Positions 54,886-64,000 are shown, numbered from the stretch's first letter. The stretch: DNA of 64,000 nucleotides from Candidatus Aegiribacteria sp. (GCA_013138965.1 WTBT01000003.1:37203-101202); one strand, 5' to 3'. Made by a program: numbers and translations. Notes: a model not told the origin generated them from the sequence alone.

Positions 54886-54991
54886 TGTGGAAAATGTGGA
54901 AAAGTTCTGTAAATTGTGGATAAACCTGTAACAGATTGATATGTAATCTTATACAAAATCACTTAAAGTAATTTCATAAGTAATATCCACA
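54886..54991. other. DnaA-box cluster upstream of the V-ATPase operon
   Basis: TGTGGAAAA twice head-to-tail (54886-54894, 54895-54903), TGTGGATAA (54915-54923, a perfect reverse DnaA box) and ATATCCACA (54983-54991, one mismatch) in 106 bp, with an AT-rich stretch between. AACAGA-G-TCTGTT (54991-55003) follows as a possible operator. The 205-bp gap has no gene. Confidence 0.55.
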
Positions 54992-55090
54992 ACAGAGTCT
55001 GTTATGGAGGTATAGCACAAATCGGGAGGTTCGGGCCCACCGCTGAAGCTCTGTGCTGTATCAGTGATTCATTCGAAAGGCTGGTAACAA

Positions 55091-55414
55091 ATGTCAAAGC
55101 TGGGAGAACTTCACAGGGAAGAAAGAAAAGCTCAACAGGAGCTGGAAAAGGCTGAGAAGGAAGCCCAGAAGATACGAATGTCCATACCGGACCTGCTGCA
55201 TCAACAGAGCGTAGAAAGAGATGAGCAACTGAAAAAAATCACCCGGCTGGCCGAAGCAGAAGTGGAGAAGAAGATAATTGCGCTGTCAGACAAACTTGCC
55301 GGCGAAACGGAGAAGAAGCTCAATCAGCTTGCCGGGAAAGAAGAAATCCTTGAGAAAGCCGCGACAGCAGGCCTCAGGGAATGTATCCTGAGTAGCGGGA
55401 GTGAGGGCAGATGA
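55091..55414 (+). CDS. ntpF: V-type ATPase subunit H/G-like (peripheral stalk)
   Basis: 107 residues of almost unbroken coiled coil rich in Glu and Lys (GELHREERKAQQELEKAEKEAQKI), as in the A/V-ATPase peripheral-stalk subunit H (ntpF in Enterococcus). It pairs with subunit E. First gene of the operon; its stop overlaps the ntpI ATG. Identification rests on shape and position. Confidence 0.8.
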   Translation: MSKLGELHREERKAQQELEKAEKEAQKIRMSIPDLLHQQSVERDEQLKKITRLAEAEVEKKIIALSDKLAGETEKKLNQLAGKEEILEKAATAGLRECILSSGSEGR

Positions 55415-57438
55415 GCCTGGATGCTGTTTCAAAGATAGAGGTTCTGTGCCATTCGCTCAGGAGGGAACAGGTTCTCAATACCATTGAAGCTTCCGGAAAG
55501 GTTAATCTCATAGATCTGTCCGAATTAGATATACCTGAAGAGGAAAGCTTTCTCAAACCTGCCAGTATGAATACCGAAGATCTGGTTGAGGAAATCTCCA
55601 GCCTTGAAAAGGCGATTCTTTTTCTTCAGGAGGAGACCAAAGGCTCCGCCTCCGCTCCCCGCTCACCACCACCTTCATTAAGAGAAGAAGAGCTTATGCG
55701 CCTCCTGGAGGACAAGCTGCTGCTTGAGGACGCCAGACGAGCCTGGTTCGTTGCTGTTCAGAAAGCCAAGCTCGAGGGAGCGGAGAAGGAACTTCTGCAG
55801 GAAGAGGAATTTCTGCTATTCTGGCAGGGACTCCCCGTCGCTTTTGAGGAGCTTCGCAGAAAAGGCGACAGCCGTATGGTTGCGGGAATTCTTGAAAAGG
55901 AAGCTATTGAGAAAGCGCATCTTCTAGAGAAGGATATCCCGCTGTTCCACCTTGAGGTTATTCATAGAGAGAAAAAAATGGAGAAAGTGGTTGTCGTCAC
56001 CCACGAATCGGTTACCGGGGAAGTGATGCAGGCCCTTGGAGAGCAGGGGTTCTCACAGCAGGATTTCGGCACGCGAACAGGGATGGTTCAGGAACAACTG
56101 GAAGAGGTCCGCAGGGAAATAGAGCTTATTGGAAAAAGAATGTCGGCGCTTCATGACAGAGCTGTAAAACTCGCTTCGGAAACAGGCAGGTTCCGCGCCC
56201 TTCTGGATGCGGCAGGTCTGCTTCTTAAGCGGACGGTCGCAACGAGATCCGCTTACTCAACCTCACATGTTTACCTGTTCAAAGCATGGATCCGTACGGC
56301 TGACCTGAAGGATTTCACCGAAAGCCTGGGACGACTTGGAGAGGTTGTGGTTGAGGAGATCGAACCGGAAGAAGGGGAGATACCTCCTTCACCGCTGACG
56401 GAAAAGACCGCAGCTGCTCCCTACACAATACTTACCGACATGTACGGCCAGCCTACAAGACAGGATCCTGACCCGACACCCTTACTGGCGCCGTTTTATG
56501 CCTTTTTCTTCGGAATATGCATAGGGGATGCGGGTTACGGGATAGCGCTGGCGCTGGGCTGTGCCGCGGGATGGTATCTCGTCCGGAGAAGACATGGAAA
56601 TCCGAGGCTGTTTCAGTTGCTTTTTCAGGGCGGGTTGGCCAGTATTATCGTTGGTGTTTTCCTTGGAGGCTGGTTCGGTATACCATTTGACAACCTGCCG
56701 GGATTCCTTCAGGCGCCGGCGAACCTTCTGAACAGCATGCTTCCGGGGTATCAGCCCGGACTGCCCGGACAGGAAGGGTTCGGAGTATCCAAGCATTTTC
56801 TTTACCTTACACTGGGGCTGGGACTTGTGCAGCTGACTGCGGGAATCATAATAAACCTGGTGAAACGATGGAAAGCCGGGGAAAGATTCGCGGCGGTTGT
56901 TGATCAGTCCGGCTGGCTGCTTGCTACAGCGGGTCTTTTTCCATGGCTGTTCAACCATTACCTGCTGAACGGAACCCTTTACGATCTGAACGGCCCGCTG
57001 GACAAGATTTTCGTCTACATGCTCGCAGCGGGTTCTCTTCTGATATTCATCATGGGCGGACGCGCGGCGAAGGGATTCGGTAAGATCGGCCTCGGGGCTT
57101 ACGCGCTGTACGGTATAGTCAACCTTCTTGGGGATGTGCTTTCATATTCAAGGCTTTTCGCCCTTGCCCTTTCCAGCGCCATTATAGCACAGGTCATCAA
57201 CCAGATAGCAGGAATGCTGAGGTATCAGGTGGGAATTCCTGTGCTGGGCATCGTGCTCGCGATCATCGTGGTTGTTTTCGGACATGCGTTCAATATTGCC
57301 ATGGCCGCCCTCAGTGGCTTCATTCATACGGCAAGGCTGCAGTTTGTTGAATTCTTCGGGAAATTCTACGACGGAACAGGAGTGCCGTTCAAACCTTTCA
57401 GATACGAACCTAAATATGTACACATTGAAAGAGAATAA
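55411..57438 (+). CDS. ntpI: V-type ATPase subunit I (a subunit)
   Basis: 675 residues. The cytoplasmic N-terminal half (about 1-335) has long helices; the C-terminal half has about eight membrane helices (TPLLAPFYAFFFGICIGDAGYG, GVFLGGWFGIPF, LSYSRLFALALSSAIIAQVIN, the last carrying the conserved Arg for ion passage). The stator half-channel of the ion path. Coupled to ntpF by ATGA. Confidence 0.95.
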   Translation: MSLDAVSKIEVLCHSLRREQVLNTIEASGKVNLIDLSELDIPEEESFLKPASMNTEDLVEEISSLEKAILFLQEETKGSASAPRSPPPSLREEELMRLLEDKLLLEDARRAWFVAVQKAKLEGAEKELLQEEEFLLFWQGLPVAFEELRRKGDSRMVAGILEKEAIEKAHLLEKDIPLFHLEVIHREKKMEKVVVVTHESVTGEVMQALGEQGFSQQDFGTRTGMVQEQLEEVRREIELIGKRMSALHDRAVKLASETGRFRALLDAAGLLLKRTVATRSAYSTSHVYLFKAWIRTADLKDFTESLGRLGEVVVEEIEPEEGEIPPSPLTEKTAAAPYTILTDMYGQPTRQDPDPTPLLAPFYAFFFGICIGDAGYGIALALGCAAGWYLVRRRHGNPRLFQLLFQGGLASIIVGVFLGGWFGIPFDNLPGFLQAPANLLNSMLPGYQPGLPGQEGFGVSKHFLYLTLGLGLVQLTAGIIINLVKRWKAGERFAAVVDQSGWLLATAGLFPWLFNHYLLNGTLYDLNGPLDKIFVYMLAAGSLLIFIMGGRAAKGFGKIGLGAYALYGIVNLLGDVLSYSRLFALALSSAIIAQVINQIAGMLRYQVGIPVLGIVLAIIVVVFGHAFNIAMAALSGFIHTARLQFVEFFGKFYDGTGVPFKPFRYEPKYVHIERE

Positions 57439-57475
57439 AAACACAGCTCTTATGCGGAGTGAAGGGAGAGTATAA

Positions 57476-57925
57476 GTGGAACAGCTCGTAGCATATATGG
57501 GAATAGCCCTGGCTTGCGCGCTTGCGGGGATAGGATCAGCTGTAGGGGTGGGAATAGCCGCCCAGGCCAGCACCGGGGTGATGAGCGTAGATCCCGGAAA
57601 ATTCGGAAAACTACTTCTTCTGTCAGCATTGCCGGGAACCCAGGGAATATACGGTTTTGTGATTGCCTTCCTTCTGCTTGGCAAAGTTACTACGGGCATG
57701 GATATGCATGTCGCATGGCAGATATTCACGGCAGGCATCCCCATAGCTCTTGCCGGGCTGTTCTCGGGTATTCATCAGGGGAAAGTATGCGCCGGCGGCG
57801 CCATGATGACAGCCAAGCAGCCGGATGATTCCGCAAAGTCCCTTATTCTGGCGGTTTTCGTTGAGTTTTACGCAATTCTGGGATTCCTGGTTTCATTCCT
57901 CATGCTTCAGGGCATCGGAGGGTAA
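57476..57925 (+). CDS. ntpK: V-type ATPase subunit K (rotor ring), Na+-type
   Basis: 149 residues with two tandem hairpins (four membrane helices). The ion site shows L52, T55, Q56 (ALPGTQGIYGF), Q101 (GIHQGKV) and E130 (FVEFYAILGF). Each sits nine positions before the residues L61, T64, Q65, Q110 and E139 known to hold Na+ in Enterococcus hirae NtpK. Start is GTG 57476 with GGGAGAG upstream. Confidence 0.95.
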   Translation: MEQLVAYMGIALACALAGIGSAVGVGIAAQASTGVMSVDPGKFGKLLLLSALPGTQGIYGFVIAFLLLGKVTTGMDMHVAWQIFTAGIPIALAGLFSGIHQGKVCAGGAMMTAKQPDDSAKSLILAVFVEFYAILGFLVSFLMLQGIGG

Positions 57926-57932
57926 CGGGAAA

Positions 57933-58520
57933 ATGTCTCTCGAAGCAATCCTTTCAAAGATACAGGCAGAGGCCGGGCAGAAGGCGGAAGTGATCAGGGA
58001 AGCTGCGGAGAAAGAGAAGAAAGCTGCTCTGGCAAAACATGCTGAAGAGTTGAAAGCAAGACACGGCAGGGATGTTGAGAAAATCAGATCCGGCATCGAG
58101 GAAGAACATAAAAGGAAAGAATTTCACGTTCGCAGGGAAGCGGCCAGGAAGTTGATGAGCGCCAGAAGGACCATGATGGATGACGCAATCGGAAAAGCGG
58201 CAGGGAATCTTGCTTCAGCCGGTGATGCTGAATATCTTGAGATGATATCATCCCTCCTCCGGGGCTGCGATCTGAGCGGAAAGGTGGAAGTAGTGATATC
58301 CTCCGCCGACGAGTCGCGCATAACCGCGGGGTATCTGAGAAAACACTCGAAAGACGGCCGGGAATTCGTCCTTTCAGAAAAAAGGCACGATGAGACTGCA
58401 GGAGTTATCTTCATATCCGGGAAGATCAGCCAGAACGGGACCTTTCCAATGATAGCGGGGCTTGCCCACGAGGATATTGTTATGATGCTTTCCGATCTCA
58501 TCCCGCTCGAGAAGACCTGA
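57933..58520 (+). CDS. ntpE: V-type ATPase subunit E
   Basis: 195 residues. N-terminal coiled coil (SLEAILSKIQAEAGQKAEVIREAAEKEK) that pairs with subunit H, then a small globular C-terminal domain that binds the A3B3 head. ATG 57933 after GGAGGGTAACGGG matches the family; the frame is open upstream inside ntpK. Confidence 0.9.
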   Translation: MSLEAILSKIQAEAGQKAEVIREAAEKEKKAALAKHAEELKARHGRDVEKIRSGIEEEHKRKEFHVRREAARKLMSARRTMMDDAIGKAAGNLASAGDAEYLEMISSLLRGCDLSGKVEVVISSADESRITAGYLRKHSKDGREFVLSEKRHDETAGVIFISGKISQNGTFPMIAGLAHEDIVMMLSDLIPLEKT

Positions 58521-58523
58521 CCC

Positions 58524-59498
58524 GTGGCAGCGAGTTTCATTTATGCCAACGGCAGAATAAGCGGCGAGGAAACAACCCTTCTGGACCAGCGAATGTGGCA
58601 GATGCTCATATCATCCGCCAGCGGCGAAGAAGCGATGAGGCTTCTCGGCGATACCTGGTACGGCGGCTTCATGCAGTACCACAGCATGGAAGATTGTTTT
58701 ATCAAAGCCATGGAATCAACCGAGGATGAGCTTCTAGAGCTTTCTGAAGATGAAAGACTCGTAAGGGGTATCCTTTACCGCAGAGACGTGAGAAACGCCA
58801 GGTATATATGGAAGAAGATCCTTTCAGAGGACGGTTCGGAGGATGAAATAGAGATCGAACGGTCCGGACTGATAGAGACGGAGATCCTCAGGAAATCTGT
58901 TAAATTTGTCGAAGTCCGGGACGAACTGCCGCTTCTTTTCCTGCAGACGCTGGAGGAGCTTCTGGAGAACGACAGAGTCAGCACAGCGGAAGTGGACAGA
59001 AAAATGGACAGGCTTGCTGCAGCCGTTGAAAGAGATGAGCTGATAGAGATAAACTCCGGTTTCAGAACATTCGTCATGACCAAGATTGAACAGAAGAATT
59101 TTCTTACAGCCTCCAGGTGCGGCATTGACGGAGTTTCCAGACAGGAAGTAAGAGAAATGCTTCTTCCCGGGGGATATCATACAGAAGATGAAATAGCGGA
59201 AGCCTATCGAAGGAGGACATTGCCTGATCTGCTCGCTGAAACTCCTGGATTTGAAGGAATAGGGGCGGCATTCGAAGAAGCTCTTGAGGCGGGATCCTTT
59301 TTGGGATTCGAGAGGGGATGTGACAGAATGCTGCTGGAACTGCTTGAAAAGGGAGCTTTTCCGGTTTTCGGCCCCTCCCCGCTGGCCGCTTTTGTGTTAA
59401 GACGGGAAATGGAAATAAGCCACCTCAGGTTACTCCTTGCCGCAAAAACCGCAGGTGTAAGAGAAGACAGGCTGAAGAAGCGGCTGCCGCGTGGATAG
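58524..59498 (+). CDS. ntpC: V-type ATPase subunit C (d-type)
   Basis: 324 residues, all helical. MAASFIYANGRISGEETTLLD and the FLGFERGCDRMLLE...FGPSPLAAFVLRREMEISHLRLLLAAK C-terminal block are typical of the funnel-shaped subunit that links the central stalk to the rotor ring. GTG start three bases after the ntpE stop; translationally coupled. Confidence 0.9.
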   Translation: MAASFIYANGRISGEETTLLDQRMWQMLISSASGEEAMRLLGDTWYGGFMQYHSMEDCFIKAMESTEDELLELSEDERLVRGILYRRDVRNARYIWKKILSEDGSEDEIEIERSGLIETEILRKSVKFVEVRDELPLLFLQTLEELLENDRVSTAEVDRKMDRLAAAVERDELIEINSGFRTFVMTKIEQKNFLTASRCGIDGVSRQEVREMLLPGGYHTEDEIAEAYRRRTLPDLLAETPGFEGIGAAFEEALEAGSFLGFERGCDRMLLELLEKGAFPVFGPSPLAAFVLRREMEISHLRLLLAAKTAGVREDRLKKRLPRG

Positions 59499-59507
59499 GA
59501 GGCTTTG

Positions 59508-59831
59508 ATGCCTGAGGGCAAGGTAGCGTTCATTGGAGATGCGGACTCGGTTCTCGGATTCAGGGCGCTGGGTGTGGAAACAGTAGTTCCCCGGGATGCG
59601 GACTCGGCTCGGGAACAATTCGCGAGGCTTGTGAAGGAGAAGACCGCAATCATCATGATTACTGAAGATATGATGGATTATCTCCAGGAACAGATAGACG
59701 AAACGGTTCATATGGCAATACCATCGGTTGTTGTTCTTCCCGGAATAACGGGCACTCAGAAACGGGGAGAGGCTACGATAAGGGAACTTATCATAAAGGC
59801 AGTCGGTGTCGACCTTATGTCCGAGGAATAG
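59508..59831 (+). CDS. ntpG: V-type ATPase subunit F (central stalk)
   Basis: 107 residues. A CheY-like alpha/beta fold: VAFIGDADSVLGFRALGVE at the start, IIMITEDMMDYL, and IPSVVVLPGITG. Binds subunit D in the rotor (called G in Enterococcus, F elsewhere). ATG 59508 is five bases from AGGAGG; a TTG right before it is too close. Confidence 0.92.
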   Translation: MPEGKVAFIGDADSVLGFRALGVETVVPRDADSAREQFARLVKEKTAIIMITEDMMDYLQEQIDETVHMAIPSVVVLPGITGTQKRGEATIRELIIKAVGVDLMSEE

Positions 59832-59869
59832 AAATGATTTAAAAAACCCGCAACCCACCGGAGGCACGG

Positions 59870-61639
59870 ATGATAAGTGGAACGATAGACAAAATAGCAG
59901 GTCCGCTGGTTGTTGCGGACGGTATGAAGGATGCCAGGATGTATGACCTGGTATACGTGTCCGACTACAAATTAATAGGCGAAATAATTGAGCTTAAGGA
60001 GGACAAGGCATCGATTCAGGTCTACGAGGAAACGGGAGGCCTGAAGCCCGGCGATCCTGTGACAGCTACCGGAAAACCCCTTTCGGTCGAGCTTGGCCCC
60101 GGGCTTGTAACTGCCATATATGACGGGATTCAACGGCCCCTTGATGAAATACGCAAGGTGGCTGGTGACTGGATCACCCGGGGAATAAGTATAAGAGGCC
60201 TGGACCATGGGAAGGAGTGGGATTTCGCGCCTGTCGCGACCGTTGGTCTTAAAGTAACCGGTGGCGAGGTTCTGGGCTCCGTTCCCGAAACAAAGCTTAT
60301 CACCCATAAAGTCATGGTCCCGCCGGAGGTTTCAGGCGAAATCACATGGATGATAGAAGCCGGAAAGTACAATATCGATACCATCATAGCAAAACTGAAG
60401 ACTTCGGACGGCTCGACTGTTGAACTGCCTATGTACCACAATTGGCCTGTAAGAAAACCAAGGCCCATAGCGGAGAAGAAAGCGCCGGAGGAACCGCTTA
60501 TTACAGGACAGAGGGTCATAGACGCGTTCTTCCCCCTGGGTAAGGGTGGAACCGCTTGCGTTCCGGGTCCTTTCGGCAGCGGAAAAACGGTTATCCAGCA
60601 CCAGCTTGCCAAATGGGCGGATGCCGAAATGGTAGTTTACGTCGGATGCGGAGAACGAGGCAATGAAATGACCGACGTTCTTCAGGAATTCCCGGAACTC
60701 GAAGATCCTAAAACCGGCGAACCGCTTATCCTCAGAACCGTTCTTGTAGCCAATACCAGCAACATGCCTGTGGCCGCAAGGGAAGCAAGTGTTTACACCG
60801 GCATAACCATTGGGGAGTATTTCAGGGACATGGGGTATTCCGTTGCCCTTATGGCCGATTCAACAAGCAGATGGGCGGAGGCGATGAGGGAGATGTCCGG
60901 AAGGCTTGAGGAGATGCCCGGTGAGGAGGGATATCCCGCATACCTTGGAACCAGGATCGCCGAGTTCTACGAACGGGCCGGTAATGTGAAATGTATAGGA
61001 GGGGACAGGAGCGGCGCTCTTACAGTGGTTGGAGCGGTGAGTCCCGCGGGAGGAGACCTTTCCGACCCGGTGGTGCAGTCTACTCTCAGGGTTGTTAAGG
61101 TGTTCTGGAGCCTCCAGGCAAGGCTGGCTTACGCAAGGCATTTTCCGGCAATTGGATGGCTTGACAGCTACTCCCTCTACACGGATAACCTCAAGGATTA
61201 TTACGACGAGAAGCTTGGCACGGAATGGGTTCCAATGATAAAGGAAGCCATATCCCTGCTTCAGCAGGAAGCCAACCTGCTTGAAATAGCCAGGCTGGTG
61301 GGAGCGGAGTCGCTGTCACCGGAAGATCAGCTTATCCTGTTCACGGCAAGGTCTCTCAGGGAGGATTTCCTGCATCAGAATGCCTTCCATGATGTAGATA
61401 CATACACCTCGATAACAAAACAGAAGATAATGATGGAAGTCATAATGCATACCAGCGCTGAGATGAAGAAAGCCATCCGCAGCAGCGTATCACCCGGAGA
61501 ACTTTTCGAGCTCCCCCTTAAGGAGGAGATTGCAAGAATGAGTTACATTCCTGAAGATCGTCTCGACGATATTGAAGCGATAAAAAAACATGTAAACTCG
61601 CAGATCAACGATCTGATCGAGAAAGAGCAGATTGCGTAG
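59870..61639 (+). CDS. ntpA: V-type ATPase catalytic subunit A
   Basis: 589 residues. Catalytic subunit with P-loop GPFGSGKTVIQ, the family's non-homologous region after the N-terminal beta-barrel, SNMPVAAREASVYTGITIGEYFRDMGY and ADSTSRWAEAMREMSGRLEEMPGEEGYPAYL. Three copies alternate with B in the head. The ribosome site GGAGGCACGG precedes the ATG. Confidence 0.97.
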   Translation: MISGTIDKIAGPLVVADGMKDARMYDLVYVSDYKLIGEIIELKEDKASIQVYEETGGLKPGDPVTATGKPLSVELGPGLVTAIYDGIQRPLDEIRKVAGDWITRGISIRGLDHGKEWDFAPVATVGLKVTGGEVLGSVPETKLITHKVMVPPEVSGEITWMIEAGKYNIDTIIAKLKTSDGSTVELPMYHNWPVRKPRPIAEKKAPEEPLITGQRVIDAFFPLGKGGTACVPGPFGSGKTVIQHQLAKWADAEMVVYVGCGERGNEMTDVLQEFPELEDPKTGEPLILRTVLVANTSNMPVAAREASVYTGITIGEYFRDMGYSVALMADSTSRWAEAMREMSGRLEEMPGEEGYPAYLGTRIAEFYERAGNVKCIGGDRSGALTVVGAVSPAGGDLSDPVVQSTLRVVKVFWSLQARLAYARHFPAIGWLDSYSLYTDNLKDYYDEKLGTEWVPMIKEAISLLQQEANLLEIARLVGAESLSPEDQLILFTARSLREDFLHQNAFHDVDTYTSITKQKIMMEVIMHTSAEMKKAIRSSVSPGELFELPLKEEIARMSYIPEDRLDDIEAIKKHVNSQINDLIEKEQIA

Positions 61640-61651
61640 GAGGGCGGGGAT

Positions 61652-63046
61652 ATGATAAGAGAATACACTACGACGGTAGAGATATCCGGCCCCCTTATGC
61701 TGGTAGACGGAGTAGAGGGAGTCGCTTACGAGGAACTGGTCGAGATAGAGCTTCCCGATGGCGAGATACGCCACGGAAAGGTTCTCGAAATTGACAGCCG
61801 CATGACCCTGATCCAGCTCTTTGAGGGCAGCAGCGGAACGGGCATCACAGAAAGCAGGGTGCGGTTCCTCGGCAAACAGGTTGAACTTGGAGTTTCCGAA
61901 GAGATGCTGGGCAGAGTCTTTGACGGTCAGGGAAGGCCCAGGGCCCCATTCGATACGGCGCCACCCATCGTTCCGGAGAAGATGAAGAACATCAACGGAG
62001 CTCCCATCAATCCCTGCGCCAGGGACTACCCCGCAGAGTTCATTCAGACGGGCTTCAGCTCAATAGACGGTATCAATACGCTGGTCAGGGGGCAGAAACT
62101 CCCGGTGTTCAGCGGAAGCGGACTTCCACACGCAGCCGTCGCGGCGCAGATTGCCAGGCAGGCTAAGGTTATAGGCGGGGGGGAAAACTTTGCCGTTGTC
62201 TTCGCGGCCATGGGTATAACATTCGAGGAGGCCGATTACTTCATACGAGATTTCAGGAAAACAGGCGCCATGGACAGGGCGGTTGTCTTCATGAATCTGG
62301 CGAGCGATCCGGCCATTGAACGTATCTCAACTCCAAGAATGGCTCTCACCGCGGCCGAGTACCTCGCATACGAAAAGGATATGCATATCCTTGTTATCCT
62401 TACAGATATGACAAATTACTGCGATGCGCTCAGGGAAATATCCGCGGCAAGAAAGGAAGTTCCCGGAAGAAGGGGATATCCCGGATACCTCTACACCGAC
62501 CTTGCCTCACTTTACGAACGGGCCGGAAGGATCAAGGGTCGGAAGGGATCAATAACACAGATACCTATTCTGACAATGCCGGAAGACGACAAGACACATC
62601 CCATTCCAGATCTTACGGGATACATTACAGAGGGGCAGCTGATACTCAACAGAGAACTCCATAAGAAGGGCATCTATCCACCCATGGATGTTATGGAGTC
62701 GCTCTCAAGGCTGAAGGACAAGGGTATCGGAAAAAACAAGACCCGTGAAGATCACGCGGACCTGTTCAACCAGTTGATGGCAGCCTATTCCGCCGGTAAA
62801 GACGCGAAAGAACTTGCTGTAATACTTGGTGTCGCGGCGTTGAGCCCCCTTGACCAGAAGTACCTCGCATTCGCGCATGAGTACGAGAAGAAGTACATCA
62901 GCCAGGGGGAGCACGAGAGCAGGAATATAGAAGAGACCCTTGATCTGGGATGGGAGCTTCTGAAGCTTCTACCAAGAAGTGAAATGAAGAGAATAGATCC
63001 CGGACGGCTTGACAAGTACTGGCCCGAGGAAGTTGCGTCAAGCTGA
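61652..63046 (+). CDS. ntpB: V-type ATPase subunit B
   Basis: 464 residues. Non-catalytic partner of A: the P-loop is degenerate ([12 protein letters not shown] instead of GxxxxGKT), while [41 protein letters not shown] is conserved. GGAGGGCGGGG precedes the ATG. Its TGA overlaps the ntpD ATG by one base. Confidence 0.97.
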   Translation: MIREYTTTVEISGPLMLVDGVEGVAYEELVEIELPDGEIRHGKVLEIDSRMTLIQLFEGSSGTGITESRVRFLGKQVELGVSEEMLGRVFDGQGRPRAPFDTAPPIVPEKMKNINGAPINPCARDYPAEFIQTGFSSIDGINTLVRGQKLPVFSGSGLPHAAVAAQIARQAKVIGGGENFAVVFAAMGITFEEADYFIRDFRKTGAMDRAVVFMNLASDPAIERISTPRMALTAAEYLAYEKDMHILVILTDMTNYCDALREISAARKEVPGRRGYPGYLYTDLASLYERAGRIKGRKGSITQIPILTMPEDDKTHPIPDLTGYITEGQLILNRELHKKGIYPPMDVMESLSRLKDKGIGKNKTREDHADLFNQLMAAYSAGKDAKELAVILGVAALSPLDQKYLAFAHEYEKKYISQGEHESRNIEETLDLGWELLKLLPRSEMKRIDPGRLDKYWPEEVASS

Positions 63047-63684
63047 TGGCCATAGTTGTCAGCGCAACCCGAATGGAGCTGCTTCAGAAGCGCAAGAAGG
63101 TAAAACTTGCGCAGAGGGGGCACAAGCTTCTAAAGGACAAGCTTGATGAACTAATGCGCCAGTTCAAAATACTTATTCAGGACTACGAAGGCGCGCGGGA
63201 AGAACTGGAAAAGGAACTCAGCATCGCTTACGGCGAGTTTCTTTTCGCCAGGGCCGCCATGACCGAACCGGGTCTGCTCGACGCGCTCCGTTATCCCGGA
63301 GCGCATGCCGCTGTCAGCACTTCCACGAGGAAGATAATGAACCTGACTCTGCCCGTCTTTGATGTCTCAATAGAGGGGGACGTGCGGAATTACGGAATGT
63401 TCGACACCCCTGTAGAGCTTGATGAGTCGTTGAGGGTGTATAAAGAGCTTCTTCCCAGAATCATTAAACTTGCGGAACACGAGAAGGCAATCAGCCTCCT
63501 GGCAAGAGAGATAGATTCGACCAGGAGGAGAGTGAACGCCCTTGAATACAAACTGATACCGGAGCTGCATGAGGTTATCCGGGCAATCCGGCTGAAGCTG
63601 GATGAGATGGAGCGCGGAAACCTTACGAGACTCATGAAGGTTAAGGCCATGGTGGAGGAAAAACGCAAGAAAAGCCGCGCCTGA
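63046..63684 (+). CDS. ntpD: V-type ATPase subunit D (central rotor shaft)
   Basis: 212 residues, two long helices of an antiparallel coiled coil (RMELLQKRKKVKLAQRGHKLLKDKLDEL at the start, RRVNALEYKLIPELHEVIRAIRLKLDEMER near the end). The shaft that turns in the A3B3 ring. Last gene of the operon in the order H-I-K-E-C-F-A-B-D. Confidence 0.95.
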   Translation: MAIVVSATRMELLQKRKKVKLAQRGHKLLKDKLDELMRQFKILIQDYEGAREELEKELSIAYGEFLFARAAMTEPGLLDALRYPGAHAAVSTSTRKIMNLTLPVFDVSIEGDVRNYGMFDTPVELDESLRVYKELLPRIIKLAEHEKAISLLAREIDSTRRRVNALEYKLIPELHEVIRAIRLKLDEMERGNLTRLMKVKAMVEEKRKKSRA

Positions 63685-63696
63685 GCACAGAAAACA

Positions 63697-63794
63697 TAAG
63701 GAAACCGGATTTGCGCCATTTCACCAAAATGACCCGAAACAGCATATCCGACCCGATACCATCCAGTTTCGCTACCCGAAACTGACCACACTAC
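63697..63794 (+). repeat. Dispersed repeat, copy 3
   Basis: Same family and orientation as 21374-21518; matches it from TAAGGAAA(C/T) to GACCACACTAC over 98 bases with only scattered changes, then ends. Like copy 1 it lies just after a gene (13 bp past ntpD). The next 120 bp are AT-rich without a gene. Confidence 0.8.
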
Positions 63795-63913
63795 TCACAT
63801 TCCCCACTCCTGAAGAGTAATTTGTAAGAAATATCTGATTCTTTCGTATTTTTCTCACAATTCTATTCATTCGACTAGTACCTAGTTGCAATAGTTAATG
63901 TTATGTAATATAT

Positions 63914-63940
63914 TTGATGGGTCTGTTATATACCCATCAA
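63914..63940 (+). promoter_or_regulatory. Hairpin directly ahead of a ribosome site
   Basis: TTGATGGGT / ACCCATCAA, a perfect 9-base stem with a 9-base loop, ending at the GGAGGA ribosome site of the next gene. It could control translation, or be the inverted end of a mobile element. Confidence 0.45.
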
Positions 63941-63949
63941 GGAGGAAGC

Positions 63950-64000
63950 ATGGCTTACACTTCTGTTCCAATTCATCTAACCGATGAAGATCGAATAATT
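63950..64000 (+). CDS. 5' end of a gene, possibly a transposase
   Basis: Seventeen codons (MAYTSVPIHLTDEDRII) before the window ends; GGAGGA five bases ahead of the ATG. The LTDEDR opening resembles the N-terminus of IS630-type transposases, but this is too short to be sure. Confidence 0.45.
   Translation, partial: MAYTSVPIHLTDEDRII

Overview
The window is about 64 kb of bacterial chromosome around the replication origin of what looks like an uncultured, anaerobic, diderm bacterium. The evidence for that lifestyle is an oxygen-sensitive 2-oxoacid:ferredoxin oxidoreductase, a clostridial-type ferredoxin, Ptb-Buk substrate-level phosphorylation, a V/A-type ATPase, several small signal-peptide beta-barrel-like proteins and two gingipain-like proteases with C-terminal sorting domains. 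My inference is an FCB-like or neighbouring candidate phylum, possibly Fermentibacterota-like, but no marker here proves it. I found no rRNA or tRNA genes and no CRISPR array.

Layout. 0-9 kb: a secD fragment, small envelope proteins, an iscR-nifU-nifS Fe-S assembly cluster, an acyltransferase of the LpxL type and an inositol monophosphatase. 9-15.4 kb: two tandem C25 (gingipain-like) proteases, then a DUF1846 protein. 15.4-21.4 kb: the S6 operon (rpsF-ssb-ssb paralogue-rpsR-DUF2232-rplI) running into tsaD, acpS and the NAD(P)HX repair enzyme. 21.4-24 kb: a degraded region with dispersed repeats and two gene remnants. 24-28.4 kb (minus): ptb-buk-iorA-iorB, a self-contained 2-oxoacid to ATP route. 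28.7-33.4 kb: a HAD phosphatase, two membrane proteins and a 939-residue three-domain glycosyltransferase/formyltransferase/deacetylase fusion.

33.4-41.5 kb (minus): ferredoxin, parB, parA, rsmG, mnmG, mnmE, yidC, yidD, rnpA and rpmH, the classic origin-proximal block, with two parS-like palindromes inside mnmG. 41.8-53 kb (plus): dnaA, dnaN, dciA-like, gyrB, gyrA and a 1195-residue protein of unknown function. Transcription diverges at the rpmH/dnaA gap, so the origin lies at about 41.5-43.4 kb. 53-64 kb: asparaginase, a membrane coiled-coil protein with bactofilin, and a nine-gene V-type ATPase operon in ntp order (H-I-K-E-C-F-A-B-D) whose K subunit carries the full Na+-binding residue set. 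The window ends in the first codons of another gene.

Two repeat families are spread over the window. One is a short element with inverted ends (GGAGCCTGTCCGACAATG type) that begins at CTAG, with three copies. The other is an unrelated 100-145 bp repeat, also with three copies. Two genes end exactly on the TAG of the first family's CTAG boundary.
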